Part shown: positions 1 to 5,053 of the stretch, piece by piece
How the letters are laid out: every line of letters begins with the position of its first letter
Numbering within the stretch: the stretch's first letter is position 1
Assembly: GCA_021776755.1 (NCBI GenBank)
Contig: JAJFFI010000507.1
Location: 1-5,053 of the forward strand
DNA: 5,053 nt
Reading direction: 5' to 3'
Source of the DNA: Alphaproteobacteria bacterium
GTDB taxonomy: Bacteria; Pseudomonadota; Alphaproteobacteria; JAJFFI01
Program-made: the position numbers and the translations under genes
Notes under the pieces: generated by a model
The model's input: only the letters and a program-made list of their open reading frames with translations
Databases searched by the model: none
Told to the model about the DNA's origin: nothing

Positions 1-841
1 GCCAGAACACCAGGCGCGGCGATTCCCAGACCAGTTCCTGCGCGTTGGTCAGCATGTTGCCCCAGCTTGCGTTCGGCGGCTGGATGCCGAGGCCGAGGAA
101 GGACAGCACGCTCTCGAACAGGATGATGCCGCCGACCGAGAGCGTCGTTGCAACGATGATCGGCGAGACTACGTTGGGCAGGATGTGCACCGCCATGATG
201 CGGAACGGCCGGGCCCCCTGGGCGATCGCGGCCATGACGAACTCGCGTTCCCGCATCGACAGTGTCGCCCCCCGCACCAGCCGCGCGACCCGGGTCCAGC
301 CGACAAGCGCGATGATCGCCGCGACCCGCCAGATCGAGAAGTTCTCCGATTGCACCACCGCGTCGGGTAGTCCGAATTCGGCGGGATCGACCGCCGCGAG
401 CACGATCAGCAGCGGGAGGAGCGGCAGCGCAATTACCGCGTCCGTCGAGCGCATGAGGACCGCATCGAGCCAGCCCTTGTAGTAGCCCGCGGCGAGCCCG
501 ACCGCGGTGCCGATCACCATCGAGGCGAGTGCGGCAACCAGCCCCACGAACAGCGACACCCGTCCGCCATAAAGCAGCCGCAGCAGAAAATCGCGGCCCA
601 CCTCGTCGGTCCCCAGCGGATGGGCGAGCGAGGGCGGCTGCAGCCGGTTCAGCAGATCCGTCTCCCAGTGCTGCACCCCGAGCCAGGACTCGATGAGCGG
701 TGCGGCCGCTGCCAGCACCGCCAGCACCACCAGCCCGACCCCGCACACGACCGCCACCCGATGCCGCAGGAACCGCCGCCACATCAGCGCGGTGAGCGAT
801 TTGGAGCGATCAGCCTCCGATGGATTGGCAATATCAGCCAT
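1..841 (-). CDS. DppC/OppC-type ABC transporter permease, 3' end cut by window edge
   Basis: This is an inner-membrane permease subunit of a peptide/nickel-class ABC importer, the partner of the DppB-type permease upstream. I translated 280 residues from the ATG at 841-839 without a stop; position 1 is part of the next codon. The N-terminus has the OppC_N pattern MWRRFLRHR (residues 20-28), followed by a first membrane segment at about 29-49. The family motif HPLGTDEVGRD is at 74-84. More hydrophobic segments lie at about 95-120, 135-150 and 172-185. The EAA cytoplasmic loop that docks on the ATPase runs from EREFVMAA (198-205) to HILPN (219-223). The family is usually about 280-310 residues, so only a short C-terminal tail should be missing. 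No good Shine-Dalgarno sequence precedes the ATG; GGG lies about 6 nt upstream. The start was chosen as the first ATG with the expected N-terminal length. The frame looks intact. The transported substrate cannot be read from the sequence. Confidence 0.93.
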   Translation of the reverse strand, partial: MADIANPSEADRSKSLTALMWRRFLRHRVAVVCGVGLVVLAVLAAAAPLIESWLGVQHWETDLLNRLQPPSLAHPLGTDEVGRDFLLRLLYGGRVSLFVGLVAALASMVIGTAVGLAAGYYKGWLDAVLMRSTDAVIALPLLPLLIVLAAVDPAEFGLPDAVVQSENFSIWRVAAIIALVGWTRVARLVRGATLSMREREFVMAAIAQGARPFRIMAVHILPNVVSPIIVATTLSVGGIILFESVLSFLGLGIQPPNASWGNMLTNAQELVWESPRLVFW

Positions 842-916
842 ATCGCACCCAAGTCTGCTCCTCTCCCTCAAGGGGAGAGGGAGATAGTTGCCGACCGCAC
901 GTATTGAAACATTCCG
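842..916. other. Gap between the two permease genes
   Basis: This 75-bp spacer separates the DppB-type stop from the DppC-type start. It holds the hairpin repeat at 860-880 and otherwise nothing I recognise. No T-run follows the stem on the minus strand, so the two genes are probably still cotranscribed. Confidence 0.6.
860..880. repeat. Small hairpin repeat, CCTCTCCC/GGGAGAGG family
   Basis: Perfect 8-bp arms at 860-867 (CCTCTCCC) and 873-880 (GGGAGAGG) enclose a 5-nt loop (TCAAG). It belongs to the same family as the hairpins at 1925-1949 and 3077-3105. It lies about 19 nt upstream of the DppC-type start in the presumed shared mRNA, where it could affect stability or the relative expression of the two permeases. 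That role is inferred. Confidence 0.75.
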
Positions 917-1870
917 TCATTGGTATTTGATCCGCGGGTCGAGCCAGCCATAGGCCATGTCGGCGGCGAGGTTTGCGAGCAGGATCAGGAGGGTCGCGAA
1001 CAGGAGCCCGACGAGTGCCAGGTTGTAGTCGTTCCCCATGATCGCGTCGTAGATCATCTTGCCCATGCCGGGATAGCCGAACATGGTCTCGGTGATCAGC
1101 GCGCCCGAAAACAGCGTCCCGAAATCGAGCGCGATCACGGTGACCATCGGGATCAGCGCGTTGCGGAACGCGTGGCGCCAGACGACGCCGCGCGCCGACA
1201 CGCCCTTGGCCCGCGCGGTGCGCACATAATCCATCCGCAGCTGCTCGATCATGTCGGCCCGCATGTAGCGCGTGAAGCCCGCGATCCCGAGGGCGGTGAG
1301 GCTCACGACCGGGAGGATGAGGTGCCGGATGTGCTCCCAGAGCGACGCGTCGGCCGAGGTCGGCACGCCGCCGGCCGGCAGCCAGCCGAGCCACACCGCG
1401 AACACCATGATCAGCAGGAGCGCCAGCCAGAACGGCGGGATCGAGATGCCGGCAAAGGTCGCGAAATTCACCAGATAGTCCGGCAGCCGGTACTGCCGCG
1501 TCGCCGCATAGACTCCCGCCGGCACCGCGATCACGATCGCCAGCACGAACGAAATGCCCATCAGCCACAGCGTGTTCACCAGGTGCGGGCCGACCACCGC
1601 GAGCACCGGCTGCGCGTGGAGCCGCGAATAGCCGAAGTCGCCGACAACCGCGTTGCCCGCCCATGCGAGATAACGCTCGACGAACGGCTCATCCAGCTTC
1701 AGCGCCGCCTTCAGCCGCGCCGCATCCTCGGGCGTCAGGTTCGGGTTCGACATCACCAGGATGTCGATCGGATCCCCCGGCATCAGCCCGATCAGCCCGT
1801 AGACCACAAACGACATCACCGCGAGCAGGATCGCGGTCTCAAGCAGCCGTCGCGTGAAGAAAGCGGTCAT
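917..1870 (-). CDS. DppB/OppB-type ABC transporter permease
   Basis: This is an inner-membrane permease subunit of a peptide/nickel-class ABC importer. The 317-residue frame matches the usual family length (about 300-340). It starts MTAFFTRRLLE, followed by the first membrane segment (about 12-30) and the family motif MPGDP at 30-34. A periplasmic stretch (35-95) contains LTPEDAARLKAALKLDEP, typical of DppB. Further hydrophobic segments are at about 98-122, 133-162, 183-200, 240-262 and 285-305. The EAA loop is at 215-241, from YVRTARAKG to HAFRNALIP. It ends in LDPRIKY, also typical. The start at 1870 gives the correct N-terminus; an ATG at 1881 is out of frame. There is no clear Shine-Dalgarno sequence. 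In most Dpp/Opp clusters this gene directly follows the binding-protein gene, but here a plus-strand CDF gene intervenes, so it probably uses a promoter in 1871-2042. No damage is visible. Confidence 0.95.
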   Translation of the reverse strand: MTAFFTRRLLETAILLAVMSFVVYGLIGLMPGDPIDILVMSNPNLTPEDAARLKAALKLDEPFVERYLAWAGNAVVGDFGYSRLHAQPVLAVVGPHLVNTLWLMGISFVLAIVIAVPAGVYAATRQYRLPDYLVNFATFAGISIPPFWLALLLIMVFAVWLGWLPAGGVPTSADASLWEHIRHLILPVVSLTALGIAGFTRYMRADMIEQLRMDYVRTARAKGVSARGVVWRHAFRNALIPMVTVIALDFGTLFSGALITETMFGYPGMGKMIYDAIMGNDYNLALVGLLFATLLILLANLAADMAYGWLDPRIKYQ

Positions 1871-1924
1871 GGCGGAGTCATACGGTATTCGGCGGGGGAA
1901 TTCATCTCGGCATGCGCCTGTTTA

Positions 1925-1949
1925 CCCTCTCCCCGAAAGAGGGAGAGGG
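1925..1949. repeat. Small hairpin repeat, CCCTCTCCC/GGGAGAGGG family
   Basis: Perfect 9-bp arms at 1925-1933 and 1941-1949 enclose a 7-nt loop (CGAAAGA). There is no T-run on either strand after the stem, so it is unlikely to be an intrinsic terminator. It sits in the leader region of both divergent genes. Together with the copy at 3077-3105 it brackets the CDF gene. Confidence 0.8.
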
Positions 1950-1973
1950 GCTTAGCTCAAACCCAGGGTGTCG

Positions 1974-1985
1974 CCAACGCGTTGG
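1974..1985. promoter_or_regulatory. Perfect 12-bp palindrome, possible operator
   Basis: CCAACGCGTTGG is a perfect inverted repeat with no spacer. It lies 58 bp upstream of the CDF start and about 104 bp upstream of the permease start. Its position in a divergent promoter region would suit a dimeric regulator, but no regulator is encoded in the window and a palindrome of this size can occur by chance in GC-rich DNA. Confidence 0.25.
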
Positions 1986-2042
1986 ATATGCGCTATTTCC
2001 TCCGCCAACCCGACCCGCGTTCACCAACCCCGGAAAAGCCCC

Positions 2043-3026
2043 ATGGCCGGAAATTCCAAGAAAGCCATTGTTGCCGCCCTCGTCGGCAATGCCGCCATCG
2101 CGGTCACCAAGTTTGCCGCCGCTCTCTTCACCGGCTCCTCGGCAATGCTGTCCGAAGCCGTCCATTCGGTCGCCGACACGTCAAACCAGGCGCTGCTGCT
2201 CTACGGCCTCAAGCGGTCAGACAAGCCCGCCGACAAGCGCCATCCCTTCGGCTACGGCATGGAGATGTATTTCTGGGCCTTTGTCGTGGCCGTCGTGCTG
2301 TTCGCGCTGGGCTCCGGCATCTCGATCTACGAGGGTATCCACAAGATCCAGGACCCGACGCCGGTCACCGATCCCTACATCAACTATATCGTGCTGGGCC
2401 TCGCCATCGTCTTCGAGGCGTCGGTCTTCTACATCGCGGCCAAGGAATTCGGGAAGTCGCTCGGCAAACGCACGATCATGCAGGAGCTGCGGCACTCGAA
2501 GGACCCGGGCCTCTTCACGGTGCTGCTCGAGGACGCCGCCGCCATGCTCGGCCTGGTCTTCGCGCTCGTCGGCCTGGGGCTCGGACAGCTCCTCGACATG
2601 CCGGTGCTCGACGGCTGGGCGTCGGTCGCGATCGGCGTGCTGCTCGCCTTCATCTCGGTCTTCCTTGCCTACGAGACCAAGGGGCTGCTGCTCGGCGAGG
2701 CGGCGGATCCGGAAGTGATCGACGGCATCCGCAAGATTGTCGGCGCGAACGACGGCATTCTCCAGATCAACGAACTCCTGACCATGCACATGGGGCCGGC
2801 GGACGTGCTGCTGAATCTCAGCGTCGACTTCAAGGATACGATCTCCTCGAAGATCGTCGAGAAAACCATCACCGAGATCGAAAGCGAAATAAAAGCCGTC
2901 TATCCCGAGGTCAAGCGCATCTTCATCGAGGCGCAATCGTTCTGCGGCCACTGGGAAGACAAGACGGCGGCTGCCCAGGCCGGTGCCCAGCCGGCGGACA
3001 CTTCCGACGCAGACAAGAAGGCCTGA
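2043..3026 (+). CDS. Cation diffusion facilitator transporter, ZnT9-like branch
   Basis: This is a 327-residue inner-membrane transporter of the CDF family, which typically exports divalent metals such as Zn, Fe, Mn or Co in exchange for protons. The ATG at 2043 is chosen because the family N-terminus begins at MAGNSKKAIVAAL; an upstream GTG at 1968 would add 25 unrelated residues. Hydrophobic segments lie at about 9-32, 35-55, 76-96, 113-133, 160-182 and 190-210. The second carries the metal-site pattern H41-x3-D45 in AVHSVADTSNQ, followed by the loop RHPFGYG (66-72). The fifth begins LLEDAAAMLGL (161-171), which from memory resembles the SLC30A9/ZnT9-like branch, unlike the HxxxD of YiiP-type members. 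A soluble C-terminal domain covers about 215-300, and the tail (303-327) is polar and rich in Ala and Asp. Metal specificity cannot be judged. It is convergent with the binding-protein gene and divergent from the permease gene. Confidence 0.93.
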   Translation: MAGNSKKAIVAALVGNAAIAVTKFAAALFTGSSAMLSEAVHSVADTSNQALLLYGLKRSDKPADKRHPFGYGMEMYFWAFVVAVVLFALGSGISIYEGIHKIQDPTPVTDPYINYIVLGLAIVFEASVFYIAAKEFGKSLGKRTIMQELRHSKDPGLFTVLLEDAAAMLGLVFALVGLGLGQLLDMPVLDGWASVAIGVLLAFISVFLAYETKGLLLGEAADPEVIDGIRKIVGANDGILQINELLTMHMGPADVLLNLSVDFKDTISSKIVEKTITEIESEIKAVYPEVKRIFIEAQSFCGHWEDKTAAAQAGAQPADTSDADKKA

Positions 3027-3141
3027 GCCCAGATATTCCGCCGCTTCAACCCGCCTGCGCAGATTCCCGCCAATAAAACCCTCTCCTCCATTCGGGGAGA
3101 GGGTTCTCAAATCGCTGTGGTTGAAAGCTAATGGCTGAACG
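3027..3141. other. Convergent intergenic gap with terminator hairpin
   Basis: This 115-bp spacer lies between the stop of the CDF gene (plus) and the stop of the binding-protein gene (minus). It contains the hairpin at 3077-3105. I see no small gene in the rest. Confidence 0.6.
3075..3105 (-). terminator. Terminator-like hairpin after the binding-protein gene
   Basis: Perfect 10-bp arms, AACCCTCTCC (3077-3086) and GGAGAGGGTT (3096-3105), enclose a 9-nt loop. Read on the minus strand the stem runs into TTTTATTG, which fits a Rho-independent terminator 37 nt past the binding-protein stop at 3142. On the plus strand CTCAAATC follows, so termination of the CDF transcript there is less certain. 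It is also the third copy of the hairpin repeat family found at 860-880 and 1925-1949. Confidence 0.65.
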
Positions 3142-4494
3142 CTACTCCGCCCGCCATTCCTCGACCCAGAGCGTCGACGGGAACTGGTGTCCGGTCGGGC
3201 GCACGCCTTTCAGCCATTTCGGCATGACGTAGGGGTTGGCGCGGAAGAACAGCGGCAGCACCGGCAATTCCTCGGCATAGATCACCTGGATCTGTTTCCA
3301 GATCGCGCGGCGCTTTTCGGGGTCGAGCTCGGTCTCGACCGACTCGAGCAGCGCGTCCATCCTGGCGTTCTTGAACCCGGTGTAGTTCTGGCCCGAGAAG
3401 TTGTTCTCGGGTGCGGGGATGTGCCCGGAGTGCAGCGTCGTGCGCGGCACGATTTCGGGGGAGCTGATCCAGGCGAACATCGCGAGGCCCGGGAATTTCC
3501 GCTGCGTCACGGTGCGCCCGAAGAACACCCTTGCAGGCTCGTTCCGGATGCGCACATCGACGCCGAGCTTGCGCCACTGGCTCTGGATCACCTGCTGCAC
3601 GGTCTCGCGAGACCGGTTGTCCGCTGTCGTCATCAGCGTGATGCGGAGCGGCTCGCCCGCCGCGTTGTGGCGCACGCCGCCCTTCATCTCGCTCCAGCCG
3701 GCCTCGTCCAGCAGCGCCTTGGCCTTGTCCGCATCGAAGGCGTATTTCGGCACATCTTCGGCGAACATCCGGTCGAGCGGGCTCATGAAGGAATGCGCGA
3801 CCGGCTGCTTGCCGCCGAACAGCACCTTCACCAGCGCGTCCCGGTTGAGCCCGTGCAGCAGCGCGCGGCGCACCCGCCGGTCCTTCAGGATCGGCTCGTC
3901 GAGGTTCACGTCGAGGTGCTCGTAAATCAGCCCCGCCTTGTACTCGATGTCGTAGCGCGCGCCATGCCGGCGCTCGAAGGCGAGTGCCTGGTCGATGGTG
4001 AGCCCGAGCTCGCCCGCGATGTAGTCGATCGAGCCCGACCGCAGATTGGCCTCGAGCGCCGCCGTGTTCGGGATCACCCGCACGACGATCCGCTTGAAGT
4101 GCGGCTTGGCGCCCCACCAGGTCTCGTTCGGCACCAGCACCACATGGCTGCCGGTCTTGACCTCGGCGATGCGATAGGGCCCGAAGTAGAGCCCCTTGTT
4201 CGCCGTGTCGGTGTCGAAGGTCGTGCGGTTCTTGTACTCGACGGGCTCGGTGAACTTCGCGCGCTCGAGATGCGCCGGCAGCAGCGTGAAGCCCGACATC
4301 GAGTTGTAGTCGAACGTCACGCGATCGACATGAAACGTCACCGTCTTGTCGTCGATGACGTCGATCTTGAGGATGCGCCGGAACGCCTCGACGTTGCCGA
4401 CACCCGACACCGGGTTCTTGCCAACCTCCCAGGTGAACACCACGTCCTTCGCCGTCACCGGCGTGCCGTCGCCCCAGGTCGCGTCCGGGTGCAG

Positions 4495-4497
4495 CTA
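4495..4497 (-). other. Premature in-frame amber codon
   Basis: The codon is TAG between V (codon 146) and L (codon 148), in the same frame as both halves of the binding protein. One base change from AAG (Lys), CAG (Gln) or GAG (Glu) would create it, and a polar residue is usual at this place in the family. No frameshift accompanies it. Confidence 0.9.
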
Positions 4498-4804
4498 GAC
4501 GGTCAGCGCGATGCCCTCCGTCCGCCCGCTCTTTTCGTCGACCTCGGCCGGCAACGGCTCGACCTTCGCGCCGCCGTTCTCGATCGTCGGCAGCTCCGTG
4601 CACACCAGGCAGATCAGTTTCCAGTCCTGGTCGTAGGTCGTGATCGGCCGCCGCGTCATCGCCAGGATGTAGGATTTGGCCAGCATCGCATCGATCAGCG
4701 GGTTGAACGTCGACGGGAACTGGGTGATGCCGATCACCAACTCGTCCTTCTTCGCCGCCGCCGGGTTGGCGTTGGCCAGCAATACCGCGGCCAAAACCAC
4801 CGCC

Positions 4805-4917
4805 GTCATTTCGACCGAGCGCAGCGAGTGGAGAAATCGCTTTACGGCGATTGACCATCGGTCAGGCGGCTGCACCGTGAAGCGATTTCTCGGTGCGCTT
4901 CGCTTACTCGAAATGAC
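4805..4917. repeat. Imperfect palindromic element inserted in the signal-peptide region
   Basis: The outer arms 4805-4842 and 4880-4917 are 38 nt each and match at 30 positions as an inverted repeat, with perfect ends GTCATTTCGA and GAGAAATCGCTT. Pairing continues more weakly to 4849/4873. The loop holds a nested small hairpin, TGACC-ATC-GGTCA (4852-4864). No transposase is encoded, so it is a small non-autonomous palindromic element. From memory, GTCATTTCGA...GAGAAATC palindromes recur in many bacterial genomes and give stray peptides such as LRSVEMT; this was not searched. On the minus strand it is read as residues 7-44 of the binding-protein frame. Confidence 0.8.
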
Positions 4918-4931
4918 ACTTGAGAATCGCA

Positions 4932-5053
4932 TCATCGTCCCCAGTATTCCTCGAACCAGCCAAGGCTTGCCGCCGTCGTGTCGCGGGGCGTGTACTCCGC
5001 ACCGACCCAGCCGTCGTAGCCCATCGCGTCAACTGCGCGGAAGATGTTGGCGA
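4932..5053 (-). CDS. hyi: Hydroxypyruvate isomerase-like TIM-barrel protein, C-terminal end only
   Basis: Only the last 39 codons are in the window, from the complete codon at 5051-5049 to the TGA at 4934-4932. The visible protein begins ANIFRAVDAMGYDGWVGAEY and ends with SLGWFEEYWGR. The pattern GYDGW(V/I)G-x-EY followed by TPR and LGW matches the C-terminus of the hydroxypyruvate isomerase/2-oxo-tetronate isomerase group of the xylose-isomerase-like TIM barrels, where the Glu of G-x-E-Y is conserved. These enzymes interconvert hydroxypyruvate and tartronate semialdehyde, or related sugar acids, in the cytoplasm. The stop overlaps the binding-protein start as ATGA, so the two genes are very probably one operon with translational coupling. 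Exact substrate, and whether it is Hyi, OtnI or a related isomerase, cannot be decided from this fragment. Confidence 0.72.
   Translation of the reverse strand, partial: ANIFRAVDAMGYDGWVGAEYTPRDTTAASLGWFEEYWGR

Larger units (their letters stand above)
1871..2042. promoter_or_regulatory. Divergent intergenic region between permease and CDF genes
   Basis: This 172-bp gap must hold the start signals for both the leftward permease gene and the rightward CDF gene, unless these are read from farther away. It contains the hairpin repeat at 1925-1949 and a 12-bp perfect palindrome at 1974-1985. I see no convincing paired -35/-10 boxes on either strand, so no promoter position is claimed. GGAAAAG at 2032-2038, 4 nt before the ATG at 2043, is a weak ribosome-binding site for the CDF gene. 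Confidence 0.5.
3142..4935 (-). pseudogene. ABC transporter substrate-binding protein, family 5 (SBP_bac_5), with in-frame amber stop and element in signal peptide
   Basis: This would be the periplasmic ligand-binding subunit of the peptide/nickel-class importer. The frame spans 597 codons and is open except for TAG at codon 147 (4495-4497). This gives an N-terminal piece of 146 residues (4495-4935) and a C-terminal piece, for example from GTG at 4458, of 438 residues ending EEWRAE. Reading through TAG joins ALTV to LHPDATWGDGTPVTAKDVVF, the SBP_bac_5 hallmark, in one frame, so this is one gene split by a single codon. Other family features are ELVIGI near the mature N-terminus, NKGLYFGPYRIAEV and LDRMFAEDVPKYAFDADKAKALLDEAGW. 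The start at 4935 overlaps the upstream stop; a second ATG at 4932 has GGGGA (4938-4942) 5 nt ahead. Residues 7-44 come from the palindromic element at 4805-4917. Without them MMRFSS would lead straight into AVVLAAVLLANANPAAA, a normal signal peptide, and a usual length of about 559. Sequencing error at the TAG is the main alternative. Confidence 0.85.

Noticed and set aside
45..907. Several short plus-strand frames opposite the DppC-type gene
   Set aside because: They are antisense to a clear permease frame and have no family features or start signals.
834..1664. Minus-strand frame of 276 codons within the DppB-type gene
   Set aside because: It overlaps the permease gene in another frame; its translation is Arg/Gly/Ala-rich and has no permease motifs.
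1968..2042. Upstream GTG start adding 25 residues to the CDF protein
   Set aside because: The extra residues are unlike the family N-terminus and run through the 12-bp palindrome. The ATG at 2043 has a weak ribosome-binding site and begins the expected sequence.
920..3076. Open plus-strand frame of 718 codons across the DppB-type and CDF genes
   Set aside because: It is antisense to one real gene and out of frame with the other, is rich in Arg, His, Asp and Pro, and shows no family features. Long stop-free shadows are expected in GC-rich DNA.
4495..4497. TAG decoded as pyrrolysine or as part of a recoding system
   Set aside because: There is no sign of a recoding element, the position is not a known special residue in this family, and a point mutation or sequencing error is far simpler.
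4807..4809. Internal ATG (Met43) as the real binding-protein start, giving MTAVVLAAVLLANANPAAA
   Set aside because: It lies at the end of the palindromic element, has no Shine-Dalgarno sequence upstream, and gives a signal peptide with no basic residues. The coupled ATG codons at 4935/4932 are better placed.
3187..4854. Open plus-strand frame of 555 codons opposite the binding-protein gene
   Set aside because: It is an antisense shadow with Arg/His/Leu-rich composition, no membrane or catalytic motifs, and no ribosome-binding site or neighbour supporting it.
3128..4858. Open minus-strand frame of 576 codons overlapping the binding-protein gene, without the amber stop
   Set aside because: It is a shifted frame of the binding-protein gene with Arg/Gly/Ala-rich, low-complexity translation and no recognisable domain. 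The neighbouring frame gives the clear SBP_bac_5 protein.

Overview
The window looks like part of a GC-rich alphaproteobacterial chromosome. The base composition and the protein style fit Hyphomicrobiales such as the Bradyrhizobium/Rhodopseudomonas/Xanthobacteraceae group, but this placement is an inference from memory, not a search. It holds most of an ABC importer cluster of the peptide/nickel (Dpp/Opp) type on the minus strand, with an unrelated metal-cation transporter gene on the plus strand placed inside it.

Layout, following minus-strand transcription from the right edge: (1) the last 39 codons of a hydroxypyruvate-isomerase-like TIM-barrel gene (4932-5053, cut by the edge). (2) Overlapping its stop codon, a family 5 solute-binding protein gene (3142-4935). 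It carries two lesions: a palindromic element of about 113 bp (4805-4917) lies between the start and the hydrophobic core of the signal peptide, and an in-frame amber codon (4495-4497) sits just before the conserved W-x-D-G-x-P-V-T-A motif. (3) A 115-bp gap (3027-3141) with a terminator-like hairpin. (4) A plus-strand cation diffusion facilitator gene (2043-3026), convergent with the binding-protein gene and divergent from the permease gene. (5) A 172-bp divergent gap (1871-2042) with a hairpin repeat and a 12-bp perfect palindrome. (6) A DppB-type permease gene (917-1870). (7) A 75-bp gap with a third hairpin repeat. (8) A DppC-type permease gene (2-841) that runs off the left edge. ATPase subunits, if present, would lie beyond position 1.

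The two permeases would form the membrane channel, and the binding protein would deliver the ligand, probably a peptide or other small polar solute. The permease frames are clean, while the binding-protein gene reads as broken or decaying. The CDF gene has no obvious functional link to the importer and separates the permease genes from the upstream isomerase/binding-protein transcription unit, so the permeases probably need their own promoter. All three gaps between the genes from DppC to the binding protein carry a hairpin of one CCCTCTCC/GGAGAGGG family. I see no RNA genes, CRISPR arrays, insertion sequences with transposases, or a convincing new multi-gene system; the notable items are the palindromic element, the amber codon and the inverted CDF gene.
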